The notes beneath the pieces were generated by a model. It was not told the origin of the DNA. It saw only the letters and a program-made list of their open reading frames with translations, and ran no database searches. A stretch of 22,238 nt of DNA from Merdiplasma sp045118075 (GTDB taxonomy: Bacteria; Bacillota; Clostridia; Lachnospirales; Lachnospiraceae), in contig JBGUOI010000039.1 of the NCBI GenBank assembly GCA_045118075.1, positions 1 to 22,238 on the forward strand. The letters run 5' to 3'. A program made the translations under genes and the position numbers. Below are positions 15,274-21,694 of this stretch, piece after piece; position 1 is the stretch's first letter, and the number at the start of each line of letters is the position of its first letter.

Positions 15274-15300
15274 TTAGCACTCGTTTTAAACGAGTGCTAT
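15274..15300 (+). promoter_or_regulatory. CIRCE element (HrcA operator) upstream of htpG
   Basis: TTAGCACTC, nine bases, GAGTGCTAT. The consensus is TTAGCACTC-N9-GAGTGCTAA, so 17 of 18 positions match. HrcA binds such elements and represses chaperone operons until heat stress. Here the element ends 7 bp before the -35 box of the htpG promoter, rather than in the more usual place overlapping the start or leader. Confidence 0.85.
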
Positions 15301-15305
15301 TTTTT
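15274..15305 (+). terminator. Intrinsic terminator of the DUF5721-like gene (same DNA as CIRCE)
   Basis: TAGCACTCGTTT and AAACGAGTGCTA are fully complementary and the 3' arm runs into six T. It begins 20 bp after the stop codon at 15252-15254. The sequence is therefore both a standard rho-independent terminator and a CIRCE palindrome. Confidence 0.8.
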
Positions 15306-15307
15306 GC

Positions 15308-15336
15308 TTGACTTATCCGATTCGCGGTTCTACAAT
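15308..15336 (+). promoter_or_regulatory. Promoter of htpG
   Basis: TTGACT (15308-15313), 17 bp, TACAAT (15331-15336): a near-consensus sigma-A promoter. The start point should be near 15343, 27 nt before the ATG. Confidence 0.85.
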
Positions 15337-15369
15337 AGATTAAATTGAATAAATAAGGAGTTGTTATCT

Positions 15370-17463
15370 ATGAATACAAAAACAGGAAGTCTTTCCATCA
15401 ACAGTGAGAATATCTTTCCCATTATCAAAAAATGGCTTTATTCCGATCATGACATTTTTGTCCGTGAAATGATCTCAAACGGATGCGACGCTATTACGAA
15501 GCTTCGCAAACTGGCAATGCTCAGTGAGTATGATTATCCGGAAGGCCACAAAGACTATATCAAAGTCGTGGTGGATCCGGACGAAAAAACACTCAGCTTT
15601 ACAGATACCGGCATCGGCATGAGTGCGGACGAGGTCGAGGAATACATCACCCAGATCGCTTTCTCCGGTGCGACGGCTTTCCTTGAAAAATATAAGGATA
15701 AAGGCGGACAGGATGAGATCATCGGTCATTTCGGACTGGGTTTCTATTCCGCATTCATGGTCTCTGACCTGGTTGAGATCGATACCCTCTCCTGTCAGGA
15801 CGGCGCCCTCCCGGTACACTGGGAGTGTGACGGAAGCTCAGAGTACACCATCGGAGACGGAACAAAGAGTGAAGTCGGCACAACGATCACGCTTCACCTG
15901 AATGAAGAAAGCCTCGAGTTTGCCAATGAGTACCGCATGCGTGAAGTGATCGAAAAATACTGCGGTTTTATGCCCGTAGAGATCTTCCTTGAAAAGGCAG
16001 GCGCTCCGCAGGAATATGAGACTATTGATGAGAGTGAGCTTAAGGAAGATGATGTGATCGTTGAGCGTATCCACGAAGACGCCAAGACCGAAGAAAAAGA
16101 AGACGAAAACGGAAATAAGGAGACGGTGGAGATCTCTCCGGCCAGGGACAGTGTCAAGATCAATAAGCGTCCGGTCTCTTTAAGTGATATCCACCCGCTG
16201 TGGACAAAACATCCCAATGAGTGCAGCGACGAGGAATACAGGGATTTCTACCGCAAAGTGTTCCTGGATTACAAGGAGCCCCTGTTCTGGATCCATCTGA
16301 ATATGGATTATCCGTTCAACCTCAAGGGCATCCTCTACTTCCCGAAGATCAATACCGAGTATGACACCATTGAAGGAACCATCAAGCTCTATAACAACCA
16401 GGTCTTCATCGCCGACAACATCAAGGAAGTCATCCCTGAGTTCCTGATGCTCCTTAAAGGCGTCATCGACTGTCCGGACCTGCCGCTGAACGTGTCCAGA
16501 AGCGCTCTGCAGAACGACGGTTTCGTCAAAAAGATCGCGGATTATATTTCCAGGAAAGTGGCGGACAAGCTGACCGGCATGTGCAAGACCGACCGTGAAA
16601 ACTATGAGAAATACTGGGATGATATCAGTCCCTTCATCAAGTACGGCTGCATCAAGGACGAAAAGTTCTCAGACCGTATGAATGACTATATCCTCTATAA
16701 AGATATCGACGGCAAATACACCACGCTGAAAGAATACCTCGAAGCGATGAAAAGTGATGCCAAAGATGAAGAGGAAAAGACCTCTGAGGAGACCGTCTCC
16801 GAAACATCCGAAGAACCGGCAGCTAAGACCGGCAGTGAGGAAACCGAAGAAAAGAAAGAGCCTGAAAAGACTGTCATCTACTATGTGACCGATGAACAGC
16901 AGCAAAGCCAGTACATCCGCATGTTCCGGGAAGCAGGACTTAACGCGGTCGTCTTAAGACACAACATTGATACTGCCTTTATCTCCCATATGGAGCGCAA
17001 GGACGAGACCATCCGCTTCGAGCGTATCGATGCCGACGTATCCGGTTCTCTTTCCGAACAGCAGCCTGAAGATGAACTGAAAGAGTCAGCCGATTCGCTG
17101 ACCGCTCTCTTCCGCAGGGCTCTTGGCAATGACAAGCTGGAAGTGAGTTTGAAGAAGCTTAAAGATGACACCGTCTCCTCCATGATGGTCACGTCGGAGG
17201 AGAGCCGCCGCATGCAGGATATGATGAAGATGTACAGCATGTACGGCATGGATCCGTCCATGTTCGGCCCTTCGAGGACGCTGGTCCTCAACTCCGGCAA
17301 TGAGCTGGTTCAGTACCTGCTCTCCCATCAGGACGGCGAGCACGCCGAGCTGTTTGCTCAGCAGCTGTATGATCTTGCCATGCTGGCATCCGAACCGCTT
17401 ACCGGTGAAGCGATGACAGCGTTTATCCGCAGGAGCAATCAGATCATGATGCTTCTTGGCTGA
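15370..17463 (+). CDS. htpG: Molecular chaperone HtpG (Hsp90)
   Basis: A 697-residue cytoplasmic Hsp90, an ATP-driven dimeric chaperone. The N-terminal GHKL ATPase domain has REMISNGCDAITKL (ATP-site Glu/Asn around residues 33-37), DTGIGM and GHFGLGFYSAFMVSD (lid and G2 box). The middle domain has HPLWTKHPNE, YFPKINTEYD and NVSRSALQND (catalytic-loop Arg). The C-terminal dimer domain follows. It is about 70 residues longer than the E. coli protein (624 aa). The extra length includes an acidic linker between N and middle domains (about 218-258) and a second Glu/Ser/Thr-rich stretch (about 462-500) inserted before the VIYYVT strand. The ATG at 15370 has AAGGAG 9 nt upstream. The gene is a single unit behind a CIRCE element and a strong promoter, so HrcA-controlled heat induction is likely (inference). 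Confidence 0.96.
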   Translation: MNTKTGSLSINSENIFPIIKKWLYSDHDIFVREMISNGCDAITKLRKLAMLSEYDYPEGHKDYIKVVVDPDEKTLSFTDTGIGMSADEVEEYITQIAFSGATAFLEKYKDKGGQDEIIGHFGLGFYSAFMVSDLVEIDTLSCQDGALPVHWECDGSSEYTIGDGTKSEVGTTITLHLNEESLEFANEYRMREVIEKYCGFMPVEIFLEKAGAPQEYETIDESELKEDDVIVERIHEDAKTEEKEDENGNKETVEISPARDSVKINKRPVSLSDIHPLWTKHPNECSDEEYRDFYRKVFLDYKEPLFWIHLNMDYPFNLKGILYFPKINTEYDTIEGTIKLYNNQVFIADNIKEVIPEFLMLLKGVIDCPDLPLNVSRSALQNDGFVKKIADYISRKVADKLTGMCKTDRENYEKYWDDISPFIKYGCIKDEKFSDRMNDYILYKDIDGKYTTLKEYLEAMKSDAKDEEEKTSEETVSETSEEPAAKTGSEETEEKKEPEKTVIYYVTDEQQQSQYIRMFREAGLNAVVLRHNIDTAFISHMERKDETIRFERIDADVSGSLSEQQPEDELKESADSLTALFRRALGNDKLEVSLKKLKDDTVSSMMVTSEESRRMQDMMKMYSMYGMDPSMFGPSRTLVLNSGNELVQYLLSHQDGEHAELFAQQLYDLAMLASEPLTGEAMTAFIRRSNQIMMLLG

Positions 17464-17486
17464 TCATTCATTCGTACGTTCCTGCA

Positions 17487-17515
17487 TTGCAATAAAACCC
17501 CCTTGCATGTATACT
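17487..17515 (+). promoter_or_regulatory. Candidate promoter of the TraX-family gene inside the htpG terminator
   Basis: TTGCAA (17487-17492), 17 bp, TATACT (17510-17515). The predicted start near 17522 falls in the loop of the htpG terminator hairpin, so this transcript would carry only the 3' arm and the G-rich ribosome binding site. Confidence 0.55.
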
Positions 17516-17553
17516 GACAAAGGCAGGTCAATATACATGCCGGGGGGTTTTTT
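17494..17553 (+). terminator. Long intrinsic terminator after htpG
   Basis: AAAACCCCC-TT-GCATGTATA pairs with TATACATGC-CG-GGGGGTTTT: 9 bp, one 2-nt internal mismatch, then 5 G-C and 4 A-T pairs. TGAC/GTCA in the loop can pair as well. Six T follow the G-run (17548-17553) and the ATG of the next gene comes immediately after. It lies about 30 bp after the htpG stop codon. Confidence 0.88.
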
Positions 17554-18324
17554 ATGGACATTCTGATTTTCGGCCGCGCAAAACAGCTGCTTTCGCGTTT
17601 CTACGCTTTCAGGGAAAAATACGGACTGAGCAATGCCGTACTTAAGACATTTGCGGTGATCAGCATGCTTGTTGACCACTCTGCAGCCACTGTAGTCCGC
17701 AGGATCGCATCCCAGGCAAACACGACGGACCCGGATCTTTACCGGAAGCTGAACCGGCTGTATTTTTACATGCGCCGTTTCGGCCGGCTGGCTTTCCCGA
17801 TCTTCTGCTTTTTTATAGTGGAAGGATTCTTCCGCACCAGAAATGTCCGAAAATATGCGATTCGCATGTTCGTCTTTGCCCTGTTGTCAGAATTTCCGTT
17901 TGATTATGCGCTTCATCATTCCCAGCCGTTTACGGCAAAACAGAATGTCTATTTCACTCTTCTGATCGGACTTCTGGTCATGTGGGGCGTTACGCTGATG
18001 AAAGGAATGCTCGCTCCCCAGGCAATGATCATGGCGCTTGGCATGGTCACAGCCTATTATCTGCGGACAGATTACAGCTATCACGGCATTTTCCTGATCG
18101 AGCTGCTTTTCGTGCTTCGTTCCCTGCCCGTGCTTCAGGCATTTGCCGGCGGCAGCTATATGTACTGGTACGAGAGTACGCCGACACAGTTTGCTTTTAT
18201 CCCGCTGTTATTTTACAACGGAAAAAGAGGCAGACAGATCAAGCATCTGTTCTACCTCTTCTATCCCGCTCATCTTCTTATTCTCGGCATCATTACGTAC
18301 GAGGTCCTGCCGCATCTTTTATAA
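17554..18324 (+). CDS. TraX family membrane protein
   Basis: A 256-residue protein with about seven hydrophobic segments. TraX-family marks (PF05857) are LKTFAVISMLVDH (30-42), FGRLAFPIFCFFIVEGF (76-92), SEFPFDYAL (112-120), a TDYSYHGI segment, and a C-terminal YPAHL. TraX of the F plasmid N-acetylates pilin, and chromosomal homologues in Firmicutes are thought to be membrane acyltransferase-like proteins of unknown target. No conjugation gene is near, so a pilin role is unlikely here. The ATG at 17554 directly follows the T-run of the htpG terminator; the only ribosome binding candidate is a GGGGGG run six bases upstream, itself part of that hairpin. It converges with the YdcF-type gene, 16 bp apart. 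Confidence 0.87.
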   Translation: MDILIFGRAKQLLSRFYAFREKYGLSNAVLKTFAVISMLVDHSAATVVRRIASQANTTDPDLYRKLNRLYFYMRRFGRLAFPIFCFFIVEGFFRTRNVRKYAIRMFVFALLSEFPFDYALHHSQPFTAKQNVYFTLLIGLLVMWGVTLMKGMLAPQAMIMALGMVTAYYLRTDYSYHGIFLIELLFVLRSLPVLQAFAGGSYMYWYESTPTQFAFIPLLFYNGKRGRQIKHLFYLFYPAHLLILGIITYEVLPHLL

Positions 18325-18325
18325 A

Positions 18326-18339
18326 GACAGTTTTCTGTC
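18326..18339 (-). terminator. Weak hairpin between convergent traX-like and ydcF-like genes
   Basis: GACAG and CTGTC form a 5-bp stem with a 4-nt loop between the two stop codons. On the minus strand TTTAT follows. It is the only structure in the 16-bp gap and may be a weak terminator. Confidence 0.3.
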
Positions 18340-18340
18340 C

Positions 18341-18919
18341 TCATTCATGCCATCCGATCGGATCGCCGGGCGGCAGCATGCAGACGAACTGCTGCCCGCA
18401 TCTTACCAGTTCTCCGAGCACTTTCTTTGTTTTTTCCTGATCGCTGAACCAGTTTTCTTTGGAAATATCTTCCGTCACCACCGGACACACGAAAAACTGT
18501 GTCTGAGGGAACTGCTGCTGATAATAAGTCAGCGCCCGTCTGGCATGGAACGCCTGGCAGACCAGGATCGCTCTTTTTACGTCCAATGCGTGGGAATCGG
18601 TGACCTGTCTTGAGAAGATCGCATTTTCCCAGGTGAAAGTAGCCTTGTCCTCTTTCCAGATACATTCCTCCGGGATGCCCTCTGCGATAAGCACTTCACG
18701 AAACCGTGACCACTCGGACACGCCCGTGTCCACCCCAAGTTTTGAGTGGGAACCCGAGGGAAGAATGACCGGGGCAAACCCCTGTTTCCAGAGCCCGGCC
18801 GCCAGAACGGCGATATCCGGATGGGCACCGCCCGGTATAAAGATGATATCCGCCTTTTCAGGTGCATCTTCGACAAAGATAAAATCACTTATGGCCTGCC
18901 AGTACGGTGCCGGGCTCAT
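18341..18919 (-). CDS. YdcF family protein (DUF218, ElyC/SanA/YdcF)
   Basis: A 192-residue protein with the DUF218 fold. Recognisable blocks are ADIIFIPGGAHPD (23-35), VILPSGSHSK (51-60), the ATFTWENA motif (93-100, the TxxNA block of the family) and LVCQAFHARRA (119-129, the FHxxR block). Family members are linked to envelope functions (ElyC, SanA) or bind nucleotide-type ligands (YdcF), but the reaction is unknown. This protein lacks the N-terminal membrane helix of ElyC/SanA, so it should be cytoplasmic. The ATG at 18919 is 3 bp after the glnS stop, and its AAGGAGG ribosome binding site lies within the last codons of glnS; the two genes are clearly co-transcribed. The pairing with glnS gives no obvious functional clue. 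Confidence 0.85.
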   Translation of the reverse strand: MSPAPYWQAISDFIFVEDAPEKADIIFIPGGAHPDIAVLAAGLWKQGFAPVILPSGSHSKLGVDTGVSEWSRFREVLIAEGIPEECIWKEDKATFTWENAIFSRQVTDSHALDVKRAILVCQAFHARRALTYYQQQFPQTQFFVCPVVTEDISKENWFSDQEKTKKVLGELVRCGQQFVCMLPPGDPIGWHE

Positions 18920-18922
18920 GGA

Positions 18923-20590
18923 TCAGTCCTCCTTTTTGGGAAGTTTGAATGAGCTCTTCAAAGAGACGATCCGGTTGAATACCGGAGCCCCCGGTTTGGA
19001 ATCCTTGCTGTCCGCACAGAAGAAACCGGTGCGGACGAACTGGAAATGATCTTCCGGTCCGGCTTCTTTAAGAGCCGGCTCCAGCATGCACTCTTCCAGG
19101 ATCGTACGTGAATTCGGGTTCAGGTTCAGCGAACCGTCCGGATTATAGACACCCTTTTCCTCATCGATCAGGTTCTCATACAGGCGGACCTGTGCTTTAA
19201 AAGCTGTTTTGGCATTGACCCAGTGAATGGTTCCTTTCACTTTCCTGGCATTGAAACCGGACCCGCACTTTGTCTCGGGATCATAGGTACAGTGGACCGT
19301 GGTCACATTGCCGTTCTCATCCTTGTCGCAGCCGACGCATTTGACAAAGTAAGCACCCATGAGCCTGACTTCATTGCCGGGGAACAGGCGGAAATATTTC
19401 TTCAGCGGCTCTTCCATAAAGTCGTCGCGGTTGATATAGAGTTCTCTTCCGAACTCTACCTCTCTCATGCCAAGCTCCGGATTCTCGAGATTGTTTTCAA
19501 TACTGAGGATCTCACTCTCACCTTCCGGATAATTGTCGATGACCAGCTTCACAGGGTCAAGCACAGCCATCAGTCTGGGAGCCTTCATCTTAAGGTCCTC
19601 ACGGATGCAGTACTCAAGCATGGCATAATCCACCGAGCTGTTCGCTTTGCTCACCCCTACCAGGTCAACGAACATCTTGATCGATTCGGGGGTAAAGCCT
19701 CTTCTCCTGAGTGCGGCAATGGAAACCAGTCTCGGATCAGTCCAGCCATCCACGATACCATCTTCGACCAGTTTCTTGATATATCTTTTTCCCGTCACGA
19801 CATTGGTCAGGTAAAGTTTTGCAAACTCGATCTGCCTGGGCTTATTCTCAAATTCACACTCTTCAACGACCCAGTTATAGAGCGGCCTGTGATCCTCAAA
19901 CTCGAGGGTGCAGATCGAATGGGAAACGCCCTCTATGGCGTCCTCGATCGGATGGGCAAAATCATACATCGGATAGATCAGCCACCGGTCTCCCGTGTTG
20001 TGGTGGGTCATCCTGGCCACACGATAGATGACCGGGTCACGCATGTTGATGTTGGGACTTGCCATATCGATCTTGGCGCGCAGTACTTTCTCGCCGTCTG
20101 CATAGCATCCGTTTTTCATGTTCTCGAACAGTTCCAGGTTCTCCTCAACGGAGCGGTTTCTGTAAGGACTCTCCTTACCCGGCTCGGTAAGAGTCCCTCG
20201 GTATTCACGAATCTGGTCGGCTGTCAGGTCGCACACATAAGCCTTCCCTTTTTTGATCAGCTTCACCGCGCACTCGTACATCTGCTCGAAATAATCAGAA
20301 GCAAAGTAGAGCCTGTCTTCCCAGTCGGCACCCAGCCAGGCGATATCTTCCTTGATGGATTCGACGAATTCTGTCTTTTCCTTCGTGGGGTTGGTATCGT
20401 CAAAGCGCAGGTTGAATTTCCCGCCGTATTCCTGGGCCAGTCCGTAATTTAAAAGGATGGATTTTGCATGTCCGATATGCAGATAGCCGTTAGGCTCCGG
20501 CGGAAACCTGGTGCACACCGCCTTATAAACGCCATCTTCCAGATCCTTGTCGATCATCTGTTCAATAAAATTCCTGCTTGTCGTTTCCAT
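18923..20590 (-). CDS. glnS: Glutaminyl-tRNA synthetase
   Basis: A 555-residue class I aminoacyl-tRNA synthetase that charges tRNA-Gln with glutamine. The HIGH motif is at 38-41 within PEPNGYLHIGHAKS, followed by FDDTNPTKE. The LRRRGFTPESI block and the segments YCIREDL and DPVKLVIDNYPEG are typical of GlnRS rather than GluRS. The KMSKS loop is degenerate and reads VVTGKRYIKKL (264-274), a form I recall in other clostridial GlnRS. The C-terminal anticodon-binding beta barrels (about 345-550) are present. Many Firmicutes lack GlnRS and form Gln-tRNA with GatCAB, so its presence fits Clostridia. It has its own promoter and a leader of about 65 nt without T-box features. Confidence 0.95.
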   Translation of the reverse strand: METTSRNFIEQMIDKDLEDGVYKAVCTRFPPEPNGYLHIGHAKSILLNYGLAQEYGGKFNLRFDDTNPTKEKTEFVESIKEDIAWLGADWEDRLYFASDYFEQMYECAVKLIKKGKAYVCDLTADQIREYRGTLTEPGKESPYRNRSVEENLELFENMKNGCYADGEKVLRAKIDMASPNINMRDPVIYRVARMTHHNTGDRWLIYPMYDFAHPIEDAIEGVSHSICTLEFEDHRPLYNWVVEECEFENKPRQIEFAKLYLTNVVTGKRYIKKLVEDGIVDGWTDPRLVSIAALRRRGFTPESIKMFVDLVGVSKANSSVDYAMLEYCIREDLKMKAPRLMAVLDPVKLVIDNYPEGESEILSIENNLENPELGMREVEFGRELYINRDDFMEEPLKKYFRLFPGNEVRLMGAYFVKCVGCDKDENGNVTTVHCTYDPETKCGSGFNARKVKGTIHWVNAKTAFKAQVRLYENLIDEEKGVYNPDGSLNLNPNSRTILEECMLEPALKEAGPEDHFQFVRTGFFCADSKDSKPGAPVFNRIVSLKSSFKLPKKED

Positions 20591-20662
20591 AATCCTTCCT
20601 TCCCGCTGGCAGCGGCCCTTTCAGTGCGCCGTCATGAGCTTCTTCTTATTTTCCAGTTGAAA

Positions 20663-20691
20663 ATCATATCATAAAACAGGCCGAAACACAA
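20663..20691 (-). promoter_or_regulatory. Promoter of glnS
   Basis: On the minus strand TTGTGT (20691-20686), 17 bp, TATGAT (20668-20663). The predicted start near 20656 gives a leader of about 65 nt. It is back to back with the lipid kinase promoter. Confidence 0.65.
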
Positions 20692-20701
20692 CATATACAC
20701 G

Positions 20702-20730
20702 TTGTTGCGCTTGTGCAAACCTGATAAAAT
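20702..20730 (+). promoter_or_regulatory. Promoter of the lipid kinase-like gene
   Basis: TTGTTG (20702-20707), 17 bp, TAAAAT (20725-20730). The start near 20737 would give a leader of about 40 nt to the ATG at 20777. A 5-bp inverted repeat (ACAAC/GTTGT) lies across the two divergent -35 boxes. Confidence 0.55.
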
Positions 20731-20776
20731 AAAAAAGCAGAACATACTCAGGTATAACCTTTCGGAGGATAGGATC

Positions 20777-21694
20777 ATGCTTTATTTTATCGTCAATCCC
20801 GCTTCCAGCTCGGGAAGAGGAATAAAGGTATGGGAAAAGACAAGCGCTCTTCTCGATGAGAAGAACATAGAATACAAAGCTTTTATGCTTCGGAAAAAGG
20901 GAGAAACAAAAAGAATCGCCTCTGAGCTTTCCGCATCCGGCGAAGAGATGACCGTCATCCTGGTGGGAGGAGACGGAACGATCAATGAATTTCTCTCGGG
21001 GCTCAGCTCCTATTCCCATATCACTTTCGGTGTGATCCAGACAGGCTCGGGCAATGATTTTGCCAGGGCGCTGGAACTTCCGGATGATCCTGAAAAGATC
21101 CTTGATCTTGTTTTGTCCGGCAAAAAGATCTGCCCGCTCCATACCGGACGTGTCCTCGCCGGAGACAGTTCCTTCTCTTTTGCCGTCAGTTCCGGAATCG
21201 GACTCGACGCCGCCGTCTGTGAAGTGGCGGATATCTCCGGGGCAAAGTCCTTCCTCAATTCCATCGGACTGGGAAAACTGGTCTACTCCCTGCATGGCCT
21301 GAAGGCGCTTCTGACCAATCCGGTCATGAAAGTCACCCTCGAGACCGAGGAGCAGACGTTAAAATATGACAAGGTCTTTTTTATCGCCGCCATGAACACG
21401 AAATACGAGGGAGGCGGCTATATGTTCGCGCCGCAGGCCACCCCTGAGGATGAATTCCTTGACCTTATGATCGCGGAAGGAATTCCCAGAATCAAGGCAG
21501 TCGGAATGATGCCGCTGGCCAGAAAAGGCCGCCATACCGGCATGAAGGGAATCCATATTATCCGCTGCCGGAAGGCTCATATCAAAACAGACCGAGAGGC
21601 GTTTCTTCATACGGACGGTGAAGTGCTCGGCTGTTTCAGCGAAATAGAATACAGCCTGTCCGAAGACAGGCTGCGTACGATCACCGGTTATTAA
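20777..21694 (+). CDS. Diacylglycerol/lipid kinase family protein (DagK_cat fold, YegS-like)
   Basis: A 305-residue cytoplasmic or membrane-associated kinase that phosphorylates a lipid alcohol such as diacylglycerol. The catalytic domain shows the N-terminal strand YFIVNPASSSGRG, the nucleotide-binding VGGDGTINEF (GGDGT at 64-68) and QTGSGNDFARAL (GSGND at 90-94). The C-terminal half has the AMNTKYEGGGYMFAPQATPEDEFLD-type block of the beta-sandwich domain (given here only in outline; it spans about residues 209-233) and ends with the HTDGE motif. The ATG at 20777 is chosen for its GGAGG ribosome binding site and because the longer frame from 20702 would start within the promoter. Lipid kinases of this kind recycle diacylglycerol left by LTA synthase reactions, so a link to the LTA-synthase-like gene is possible but not shown. 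Confidence 0.88.
   Translation: MLYFIVNPASSSGRGIKVWEKTSALLDEKNIEYKAFMLRKKGETKRIASELSASGEEMTVILVGGDGTINEFLSGLSSYSHITFGVIQTGSGNDFARALELPDDPEKILDLVLSGKKICPLHTGRVLAGDSSFSFAVSSGIGLDAAVCEVADISGAKSFLNSIGLGKLVYSLHGLKALLTNPVMKVTLETEEQTLKYDKVFFIAAMNTKYEGGGYMFAPQATPEDEFLDLMIAEGIPRIKAVGMMPLARKGRHTGMKGIHIIRCRKAHIKTDREAFLHTDGEVLGCFSEIEYSLSEDRLRTITGY
21652..21673 (-). terminator. UUCG-loop hairpin, likely terminator of the minus-strand glycosyltransferase gene
   Basis: On the minus strand CAGCCTGTC-TTCG-GACAGGCTG: a perfect 9-bp stem closed by a C(UUCG)G tetraloop, beginning 17 bp after the minus-strand stop codon and followed by TATTCTATTTC. It lies inside the last codons of the convergent lipid kinase gene. 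The U-run is interrupted, so termination strength is uncertain. Confidence 0.55.

Noticed and set aside
17554..18324. Conjugation locus, because of the TraX-family protein.
   Set aside because: No relaxase, coupling protein, mating-pair or pilin gene is present; TraX-like proteins are often chromosomal in Firmicutes.
19223..20452. Long open frame (409 codons) on the plus strand opposite glnS.
   Set aside because: It is antisense to a clear GlnRS with all motifs, shows no recognisable domain and has no ribosome binding site; codon bias of the real gene explains it.
20591..20656. T-box riboswitch in the glnS leader.
   Set aside because: The leader is only about 65 nt, with no T-box sequence, specifier stem or terminator/antiterminator pair.
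20702..20776. Upstream start for the lipid kinase gene.
   Set aside because: This stretch holds the promoter boxes, and the family N-terminus (YFIVNPASS) begins right at the ATG at 20777.
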